Shown here one piece after another: positions 59,901 to 64,000 of a stretch of 64,000 nucleotides of DNA (position 1 is the stretch's first letter; each line of letters opens with the position of its first letter). The DNA comes from SpSt-583 sp034434015 (lineage in GTDB: Bacteria; Chloroflexota; Anaerolineae; Anaerolineales; UBA6663), in contig DAOUAB010000059.1 of assembly GCA_034434015.1 (NCBI GenBank), forward strand, positions 1 through 64,000, in the 5' to 3' direction. The notes under the pieces are model-generated. The model was not told the DNA's origin. It saw nothing but the letters and a program-made list of their open reading frames with translations, and did not search any database. The position numbers were made by a program, and so were the translations under genes.

Positions 59901-60781
59901 AGCGTGCGCAGCTGACCGATCTCGCGCTTGCGTTCCGCCAGCGTGATGGCGAAGGCGTTGAAGACCAGGAAGCCGCCGGCCAGCAGCACGGCGAAGCCGG
60001 ACACCGGCAGGGCCAGGTTGACGAGGCTGTAGAGGGAGTTCAGGCTGCTGCTGCCGGCCGCGCTGGTGACGATATACTGGTCCCCGAGCGCGGCCTGCAG
60101 TGAGACCCGAACCGTTTCCGGGTTCTGGCCGGGCGCGAGCCGGACCTGGACGGCCGTGGCCGCGCCGGGCGCGTCGAAGGCCGCGCTCAGCGCCGCGATC
60201 GGCAACCAGGCTGTGGGCGTCGTCGCCGCCGCTTCGCGGCGCGGCTTCAGCAGGCCGACGATGGTATAGGTGTGAGTCTGAGCGCCGGTGGTCAGCCTGA
60301 TCTGGCCGCCGACGCTGTGGCCGCGCGGCGCGGCCCAATCCGAGGGCAGGAGGACGGCCCGGCTGTCGCCGGCCTGCAGAAACCGGCCGGCCGCCAGCTC
60401 GTAGGGTGTGAGCGTGCGGGCGGGGTCCACCCCCAGCAGGGCCAGACCGGTGCCCTCCAGGGTTAGGCCGCCCATGCTGAAGGTCGCGTCGCGGCCCGGT
60501 TTGCCTTCCAGGCCGCGATACAGCGGCGCGGCCACTTCCACTTCCGGCCGCGCCGCTAACGTTTCCAGGAGGGTGAGGGGAATTTGGGCGCTGGCCGCGC
60601 TGGTGATCTCCAGGTCGGCGCCGGCCAGGCGGCTCTCACGGGCCAGGCGCGCGCTCTCCGTGACCGTAGCGCCCACCAGGCGCATGGCGAAGATCATGGC
60701 CACGCCCAGGGCGATGGCGGTGGCCGTAAAGGCGGTGCGGGCCACGCGTGCGCGCAGGTTGCGGACGGCCAGAAGGAGCAA
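53909..60781 (-). CDS. Giant fusion: four FtsX permease domains, two membrane sensor modules, HAMP and class III adenylate/guanylate cyclase
   Basis: One uninterrupted frame encodes about 2290 residues. Start TTG 60781 is favoured by GGGAG six bases upstream. Residues 1-1560 form two tandem full FtsX/MacB-type permeases; the four FtsX domains end in RKREIGQLRTLGMTRRQV (near 290), RQREIGALRAVGLTRGEV (near 765), RRQQIGLLRALGMTRAQI (near 985) and RRREFGQLRALGATRRQV (near 1455). Two helix-sensor-helix units follow (about 1585-1785 and 1815-2027), then a HAMP (GARRVAQGDLRARFQAG) and a cyclase domain. Metal-binding Asp residues lie in TVLYVDMRGSTAFAE (about 2110) and NRFVGDEAVCVFGAP (about 2153), and Asn/Arg in IGDAMNTGARIQ. 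It would couple ABC transport to cyclic nucleotide signalling. Confidence 0.9.
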   Translation of the reverse strand: MLLLAVRNLRARVARTAFTATAIALGVAMIFAMRLVGATVTESARLARESRLAGADLEITSAASAQIPLTLLETLAARPEVEVAAPLYRGLEGKPGRDATFSMGGLTLEGTGLALLGVDPARTLTPYELAAGRFLQAGDSRAVLLPSDWAAPRGHSVGGQIRLTTGAQTHTYTIVGLLKPRREAAATTPTAWLPIAALSAAFDAPGAATAVQVRLAPGQNPETVRVSLQAALGDQYIVTSAAGSSSLNSLYSLVNLALPVSGFAVLLAGGFLVFNAFAITLAERKREIGQLRTLGMTRRQVLAQALLEAGLVGGLGSALGLLFGLGLGAGMVAVVRALNGDEGAAGAVIPWDAWLLAAGAGVLVTVAVTFGLARAAARVSPLEAFKPPLAGEAKRRSRRAWLVAVVIGLLAATAGLYAWGVEYARTALTPSYGPIFAPALTFSAAVAAALPLALDGLLALLERGRWLAGRLAAASLRRQGSRAPLTAAALTLSFMLVIALTGLALFMSEFLLSFNTSMFSGQVVLIRPFPPGTSLGASAALPSLPPIPPDVQADIDSLRAVAEINYFANVAIPGVGVESGAGDQYAFALPISAIRGKRTFPIAEGSWEEAERRFAENEPAILLPELTGRKLDKHPGDTLEIDTLKGRVAFTVAAVGGGFPVISPAAAAEYFGSHPFGILFTPKAGVERADLEARVGALRERHRTELGLFDTAQLTGVVDQLIGPIQALFGGLTSLSGLVAALGIVVTLFASVLERQREIGALRAVGLTRGEVRGLVVLEAGLLGFGGAALGALGGLGLAALFGQGMNTAMEAMTGASPLEGLPLPWPLALAALVIGPVIAMLAALWPAGRAAEVDPAVAMRAEGAAGFASPAAKRPAPPRRRLPRSLAWTLMWRSLAQQRTRATLSVLAVLLGAAMTVGGDVLAGAIIGVVTRTEDLRAIGEGLWSQLDPMFKGVGVGLTLAAGFLVFNTFAMSITQRRQQIGLLRALGMTRAQIVRLVLAEAVFIGGLGVLLGVALGPVFGQGVIALIRSLDNPILNAFAPGAPSAFSFALATAAGLGVTLLAALVPARQAMRVSPLTALRAAEAAGLEHASGRLGLGGAALLLAVPAYLLLAPPALWLSPPANVWATVGFGAAWLAGVALLMPALVGGIGATARPLLARLGGAAGRLMADNVRRGRGRVLLTVATLAVSLTMIGGLTGFITFFLYESFGPQLEALRREDSWVTSVIRIEEGLAAYTEMDSMRVPQAAIDEFSAAANGRAEVMPFKFVIVPELAFLGDAYFSFVLDPRQLRQADTLFIRFKEGGWETALPIMERGCGLLMTPAVAARNNVGLGDALTVTGADGPVACTVAGLGTTFVGATLISNVVEDRFDSGQPFSLFIQARPDADLPALEADLRGVAERHGLSFDTMRQYSDLILQAMDTVPTLFNAFLLLAVVAAALGVVNTTLLSVTERRREFGQLRALGATRRQVRAVVVGEAALMGLLAGGVGLLAAAGLTLVFTAVYGGSSVGATAYDPWSALGRTLPGVLAIGLVGLITSPLVCALAAYLPANAVLRGAALETLKPEQPAPLTARRVAGFLGRGSLQTRFVLGTAALLLAVLAVLVLAVVQHAGGYLRAQSRDMLAALADWNAATVEAALPPEADRLDFTALSGSAFPLDAPALLRFQSLLDSFSENGVAEYALTTADGVVLFGLDPDQVGETRPPPAERETVTVTEGADEAGAPLLAAVAPVKNRAGVVLGYVRVTLRFDTLRQFLGNLQRTLWLGGGLIVLAGLALGSALIRPLARAARGLAAQATRVQAGDYTPLEIRAGRVSMRTRLTILMTLLVAGLVGGLGLIVIPIERREVERTVQTSVLTSARWFGDTFSELAGQPMTATASLPDPLNLAGQMGQPGGGGPAGAAGLDFGRLQDIVARFRGDLIAYTAWVDRDGRIVFSDQLNLQGEPGVTASEARVADARWRGEAVWVAAAPLRRGRQGEQLGTLNIGLRRASVEAFLAESRTLFGLIGLSALLAGVLLAQALGAAVAAPVEQLAGGARRVAQGDLRARFQAGSGDELAQLAGAFNEMVAGLRERERLRDLFGRYVSREVGEAVLAGRVSLAGERKTITVLYVDMRGSTAFAESRPPEEVMAALNQYFEVVILAVEAHGGIVNRFVGDEAVCVFGAPTEHPDHAERAVQAALAIRQGLAYVNARRETLGQPTLRFGLGINTGEVVAGATGSEERQEYTVIGDAMNTGARIQALTKTYPEHDLLISEYTVAALGEAAARHALVDLGEAEIRGKSQPVRVYAVR

Positions 60782-60795
60782 GCCTGACTCCCTGT

Positions 60796-60850
60796 CCCCG
60801 CCCCTGCGGGGTTTACGATCTGAGTTTTTATGGAAGCGCACCCGATTGTA
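60796..60850 (-). promoter_or_regulatory. Extended -10 promoter and leader hairpin of the FtsX-cyclase gene
   Basis: On the minus strand TGCTACAAT ends at 60845, giving an extended -10 with TACAAT (60850-60845). Transcription would start near 60837, leaving a leader of about 56 bases. The leader contains a hairpin (arms CCCCGC and GCGGGG, 60796-60801 and 60806-60811) just before the ribosome site. Confidence 0.5.
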
Positions 60851-60936
60851 GCACTTACTGCGCGTTCTGCTGGGACCAAACCAGAAAGGGTGCCTTCGGG
60901 CTTTTGGGCTGACCCGTCCGCCTGACAGACAGCCAT

Positions 60937-61193
60937 CACCCACGTCATGCCGGCGAAAGCCGGCACCAGGAGCAGACGCGCGCAGAAGAGCGGGAGCTTC
61001 TGGGCCCCGGCCTTCGCCGGGGCGACGGTGGAAATGGTGGCGCCCAGGCGCGGCGCCTGTTCCCGTCATCCAGCACCCACGTCATGCCGGCGAAAGCCGG
61101 CCTCCAGGAGCAGACGCGCGCAGAAGAGCGGGAGCTTCCGGGCCCCGGCCTTCGCCGGGGCGGCGGTGGAAATGGTTGGGCCAGGGCGCGGCG
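60937..61193. repeat. Tandem pair of 137-bp non-coding repeats
   Basis: Copy 1 starts at 60937 and copy 2 at 61074, each opening with CACCCACGTCATGCCGGCG. They are nearly identical until about 61193. Each contains two strong hairpins, GCCGGC-GAAA-GCCGGC and CCCCGGC-CTTC-GCCGGGG (copy 1 spacing). The style matches dispersed intergenic repeats of bacteria that read PAFAG in translation. They fill most of the 640-base gene-free gap between the FtsX-cyclase and infA genes. Confidence 0.85.
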
Positions 61194-61242
61194 GCCGGGA
61201 GATTGACCACCATCGGCGAATGCAGCCAACCGAAAACGGAAA

Positions 61243-61302
61243 TTGACATACGGGTGAGCCGGAGTATAATTACATTAGTAATTGGTGAGCCTGGTCCAAT
61301 TA
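61243..61302 (+). promoter_or_regulatory. Sigma-70 promoter of infA with adjacent inverted repeat
   Basis: A perfect TTGACA (61243-61248) and a perfect TATAAT (61265-61270) are separated by 16 bases. An inverted repeat TAATTGG (61279-61285) and CCAATTA (61296-61302) lies at the start of the transcript, as either an operator or a 5' RNA hairpin. This is the strongest promoter visible in the window. Confidence 0.85.
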
Positions 61303-61361
61303 GAGAGGCGACGACGATTTATTGCAGTCCACCCGTCGGCTTGCTCTGTCAGCGCATTTCT

Positions 61362-61397
61362 ACGGCGCAACCCAGGCCTCCGGTTGCGCCGTTTTCT
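61362..61397 (+). terminator. Intrinsic terminator (attenuator) in the infA leader
   Basis: Perfect 11-base arms ACGGCGCAACC (61362-61372) and GGTTGCGCCGT (61382-61392) are followed by a T-rich run. It lies about 85 bases after the predicted transcription start and 25 bases before the infA ATG. No other gene upstream on this strand needs it, so it probably limits read-through into infA. Confidence 0.8.
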
Positions 61398-61421
61398 TTG
61401 ATTTAGAGAGGTGAGTGAAGG

Positions 61422-61685
61422 ATGCCGAAAAGCGACGACAAAATCATGGTTGAGGGGGTGGTCGTGGAGGCCATGCCGAGCACCACGTTCCGGGTCCAAC
61501 TGGACAACGGCCACACGGTGCTGGCCTACCTCTCCGGCCGGCTGCGCAAGAACTACATCCGCATCCTGCTGGGCGACCGCGTCAAGCTTGAGCTTTCGCC
61601 CTACGACCTGACCCGCGGGCGCATCACGTATCGTTTCACCGCGCAGCAGCAGCAGCCCGTCCAGCCGCCGGCCGAAGCCGCTTAG
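61422..61685 (+). CDS. infA: Translation initiation factor IF-1
   Basis: The 87-residue protein is an S1-type OB fold with the IF-1 pattern KIMVEGVVVEAMPSTTFRVQ, LAYLSGRLRKNYIRILLGDR and SPYDLTRGRITYRF. It is about 15 residues longer than usual because of a C-terminal tail, QQQQPVQPPAEAA. It binds the ribosomal A site during initiation. AGAGAGGTGA precedes the ATG. The conserved family His/Arg surface is slightly changed (GRLRKNYIRI). Confidence 0.95.
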   Translation: MPKSDDKIMVEGVVVEAMPSTTFRVQLDNGHTVLAYLSGRLRKNYIRILLGDRVKLELSPYDLTRGRITYRFTAQQQQPVQPPAEAA

Positions 61686-61725
61686 CGCGGCATCGCGTCC
61701 GTCTGCGCGCCTCGGCTTGCAGAGG

Positions 61726-61751
61726 CCGCCCCGGTTGGGGCGGTTTTCGTT
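61726..61751 (+). terminator. Intrinsic terminator after infA
   Basis: Arms CCGCCCC (61726-61732) and GGGGCGG (61737-61743) around a GGTT loop are followed by TTTTCGTTT. The T-run abuts the stop codon of the convergent P-loop gene. Confidence 0.9.
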
Positions 61752-62275
61752 TAACGGGCGGCGTCCAGCCATTGCTCGGCGGCCCGCGCCGAGCGCAGGC
61801 GCACCCACTGCAGGTGGGCGTAGGCCGGCCGGCCCAGGTCGGCCAGGAACTCGCGCCGGTAGCGGGCGTGCGTCTGGAGCGCCCAGAGGAAGAGCGAGTC
61901 CCGGCTGAGGAACTGCGCGCGCCACGTCTCGCGGTTTCCGGCCCACAACTCTTCCTGGGTGATGATCCGGCGCAGCGTGCGCCGCAGCAGCCGCCCGAGC
62001 ACGAACGGCAGCGGGTAGTCCAGCCAGACCAGTGTTTCGGCTCGCGCCCAGATCAGGTCGCGGGCCATCCCATAATTGCCGCCGACCGTCCAGCGCTCGC
62101 CTGCCAGCGCGGCGGCCACACGCTCACGGAAGATCTCCGTTGGCGTGCGCGTCCAGCCCGGCCCCCAGAACAAGGCATCCAATTCGACGAATGGGCAAGG
62201 GAGCGTCCGGGCCAACCGTTCGGCCAGGGTGGTCTTGCCCGAACCGGTGGTGCCGACGACGGCGATGCGTTGCAT
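61751..62275 (-). CDS. P-loop nucleoside kinase-like protein (FlaR/topology modulation protein type)
   Basis: The 174-residue protein starts MQRIAVVGTTGSGKTTLAER with a Walker A P-loop. FVELDALFWGPGWTRTPTEI, the LIWARAETLVWLDYPLPFVL strand and RRTLRRII fit the adenylate-kinase-like FlaR group. Substrate and role are not established. It follows prmA by 58 bases on the same strand. Confidence 0.85.
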   Translation of the reverse strand: MQRIAVVGTTGSGKTTLAERLARTLPCPFVELDALFWGPGWTRTPTEIFRERVAAALAGERWTVGGNYGMARDLIWARAETLVWLDYPLPFVLGRLLRRTLRRIITQEELWAGNRETWRAQFLSRDSLFLWALQTHARYRREFLADLGRPAYAHLQWVRLRSARAAEQWLDAAR

Positions 62276-62333
62276 GCGTGGCGGGATGTGGAGGGGCCGG
62301 TCTCAGGCCGGCCCCTATCCGGAATATCGTCGG

Positions 62334-63266
62334 CTAAGGCGAACCGTGCACGGTCGGCCGGCGCGCGATGATCGCCGCCCAGTCGTCGAGGTGTTCCTGG
62401 GCGGCCAGCGTCAGGCCGTGACGTTCCAGGGCGGCGCGCACTTCGTACGCCTGGGTGTCCAGGATGCCGGAGAGGATCAGCAGGCCGCCCGGCTCGACCA
62501 GGTCGGCCAGCCCCTCGTCGAAGAGCTTGACGATGACGCGCGCCAGGATGTTGGCCAGCACCAGCGGCGCGCGGGCGCCGGCGGCGCGCAACTCGGCCAG
62601 CGAGCCGAGGGCCACCTGGACATGTCCGGCGACGCCGTTGAGGGCGGCGTTCTCGCCCGCCACGCGCACCGCCTCCGGGTCGATGTCGTAGGCCAGGATT
62701 CGGCCGGAGCCGAGTTTGGCGGCGGCGATAGCCAGGATGCCCGAGCCGGTGCCCAGGTCGATGACGGCCTGGCCTGGCCTGAGATGACGCTCTACGGCCG
62801 CCAGACAGAGCTGGGTGGTGGGATGAGTGCCGGTGCCGAAAGCCATGCCGGGGTCCAGGAGGATCGGCACCTCGCCTCGCGCGGCGTCGACGGGCGTCGC
62901 CGCCGCCAGCCAGACCGGGACGATGATCAGGCGGCGGCCGATGCGGATGGGCTTGAAGTTGGCTTTCCAGGCCTCCGACCAGTCCGTCTCGGCGATGGGC
63001 TTGTACTCGGGCGCCGGCAGGGGCAGGATGCGGCCCAGGTGCCACAGGCTCTCCTCGAGGCGGGCGCGGGTCGCCTCAAGCTGGTCGTCGGCGGGCAGAT
63101 AAGCGCGGACCACCACCGGGCCGACCGGCGTGGCATGGTCGTCGGGCGCGACCTCGAAGCGCGTGGCCTCCAGGGCGACGCCGTTCGGCGCAAAGCGGGC
63201 CAGGACCTCGCTCACGGCTTCGGCCGCCTCGGCGCTGACGGTGAGGGAGACCTCGAGCCAGCTCAT
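62334..63266 (-). CDS. prmA: Ribosomal protein L11 methyltransferase
   Basis: The 310-residue enzyme has the PrmA N-terminal substrate domain (MSWLEVSLTVSAEAAEAVSE), the linker ETDWSEAWKANFKPIRIGRR and an SAM-dependent methyltransferase domain with LLDPGMAFGTGTHPTTQLCL, AVIDLGTGSGILAIAAAKLG and LVLANILARVI. It trimethylates L11. It lies 52 bases downstream of dnaJ, a frequent gene order. Confidence 0.96.
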   Translation of the reverse strand: MSWLEVSLTVSAEAAEAVSEVLARFAPNGVALEATRFEVAPDDHATPVGPVVVRAYLPADDQLEATRARLEESLWHLGRILPLPAPEYKPIAETDWSEAWKANFKPIRIGRRLIIVPVWLAAATPVDAARGEVPILLDPGMAFGTGTHPTTQLCLAAVERHLRPGQAVIDLGTGSGILAIAAAKLGSGRILAYDIDPEAVRVAGENAALNGVAGHVQVALGSLAELRAAGARAPLVLANILARVIVKLFDEGLADLVEPGGLLILSGILDTQAYEVRAALERHGLTLAAQEHLDDWAAIIARRPTVHGSP

Positions 63267-63318
63267 ACGCGGGGGCCGGGTAAGCGCACGTCGCGCTGCG
63301 CCCCAACGCCGGGTCTGG

Positions 63319-64000
63319 TCATCCCCCCAGCACCTCGCGCAACCGGTCGAGCAGGCCGTGTTCCAGGGGTTGAGCCTCGCCGCCGAGGGTCTTCTTTAAT
63401 TCTTCGACCAGCTTTCGCTGTTCGCGGCTCAGGTTGCCGGGCGTGGCGACGTTGACGATGACGTACAGGTCGCCCTTGCCGCTGCGCTGCAGGCGCGGAA
63501 CGCCCTTGCCGCGCAACTGGAAGATGGTGCCGGATTGCGTGCCCGCCGGGACCTTGAGTTTTTCGGGGCCGTAGGGGGTCTGGACGACGACGTCGCCGCC
63601 CAGGGCGGCCAGGGCCATGTTGACGCTCACTTCCAGGTACAGGTCATCGTCGCGGCGCCGGAAATAGCGGTGAGCGGCGACGTTGATGACGACGTACAGG
63701 TTGCCGTTCGGGCCGCCGTTGAGCCCCGGCTCGCCCTCGTTGCTCAGGCGGATCTGCGTGCCGGTGTTGACGCCCGGCGGCACGTTGATGGTCAGGCGGC
63801 GCGTGCGGCGCACCTGGGTCCGGCCGCCGCACGTCCGGCAGGGGGTGTTGATGACCTCGCCGGTGCCGCGGCAGGCCGGGCAGGTCGTGACGTTGACCAT
63901 CGCGCCCAGCAGGGTCTGGCGCACCTGGCGCACTTCGCCGCTGCCTTTACAGGTGGCGCAGCGCACGGGCGAGGTGCCCGGCTCGGCGCCGGTGCCGCGG
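63319..64000 (-). CDS. dnaJ: Chaperone protein DnaJ, C-terminal part (runs off window)
   Basis: The frame enters from the right edge, so the J domain and the Gly/Phe region are outside. Visible are the end of the first zinc motif, three more zinc motifs (CATCKGSG, CPACRGTG, CRTCGGRT) and the substrate-binding C-terminal domains (TINVPPGVNTGTQIRLSNEG, RDDDLYLEVSVNMALAALGG, GTQSGTIFQLRGKGVPRLQR). It is a DnaK co-chaperone. The internal ATG at 63966 is not the true start. Confidence 0.97.
   Translation of the reverse strand, partial: RGTGAEPGTSPVRCATCKGSGEVRQVRQTLLGAMVNVTTCPACRGTGEVINTPCRTCGGRTQVRRTRRLTINVPPGVNTGTQIRLSNEGEPGLNGGPNGNLYVVINVAAHRYFRRRDDDLYLEVSVNMALAALGGDVVVQTPYGPEKLKVPAGTQSGTIFQLRGKGVPRLQRSGKGDLYVIVNVATPGNLSREQRKLVEELKKTLGGEAQPLEHGLLDRLREVLGG

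Noticed and set aside
60937..61193. CRISPR or mobile gene cassette
   Set aside because: Only two tandem 137-bp units with internal hairpins, no spacers and no reading frame with domain content.
61275..61946. Minus-strand frame across infA
   Set aside because: Antisense to a clear IF-1 gene with promoter, ribosome site and terminator.

Overview
The window is GC-rich, gene-dense bacterial DNA in which nearly all coding regions form long co-directional runs. It probably comes from a Chloroflexota bacterium (Anaerolineae-like). That is inferred from the combination of a T-box before serS, archaeal-type HMG-CoA synthase beside thiolase-fold and DUF35 proteins, tandem M42 peptidases, VanW proteins, Pro/Thr-rich anchored proteins and many two-component systems. 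No rRNA or taxonomic marker was compared.

Region 1 (1-13.5 kb, minus strand) is an alpha-galactoside uptake and degradation locus. A cytoplasmic sugar-sensor/kinase/AraC regulator is followed by a receiver-only protein, two ABC permeases, a binding lipoprotein, an ASPIC/VCBS propeller protein, a polytopic membrane protein, GH4 and GH36 alpha-galactosidases, and the first 17 codons of galT at the window edge. A tRNA-Lys(TTT) lies upstream.

Region 2 (13.7-19.8 kb, plus strand) is mostly translation related: a PIG-L deacetylase, greA behind a leader terminator, lysS, an anchored protein, then a well-formed serine T-box controlling a 40-codon membrane ORF and serS, followed by a DUF456 protein. 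Region 3 (19.9-31.6 kb, minus) holds SixA, a HEAT protein, a Trm112-like protein, VanW, an ECF sigma factor with its FecR/DUF5666 partner, three M42 peptidases with pdxH among them, and a Thr/Pro-rich protein. Several non-coding repeats punctuate it.

Region 4 (31.8-43.8 kb, minus) shows signs of rearrangement. It has an ATPase-DUF4242 chimera, the 3' remnant of a DUF35 gene, a palindromic element, an ABC-2 exporter plus LuxR-type two-component module, and an IS256-family transposase remnant. Then come intact DUF35, thiolase-fold, lipoprotein and HMG-CoA synthase genes, and a channel-like protein. The thiolase-fold protein lacks the usual catalytic Cys/His/Cys.

Region 5 (44-53 kb, plus) is signalling: a periplasmic-binding lipoprotein followed by a very large Cache/PAS/GAF/HD-GYP protein, an ArsR/AHSA1 pair, and a NarL-type two-component pair with an extra receiver. 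Region 6 (53-61 kb, minus) holds the most unusual item: a single reading frame of about 2290 codons that joins four FtsX permease domains to two membrane-anchored sensor modules, a HAMP and a class III nucleotide cyclase, with its ABC ATPase next door. Region 7 (61-64 kb) has infA behind another leader terminator, a P-loop kinase-like gene, prmA and the 3' part of dnaJ.
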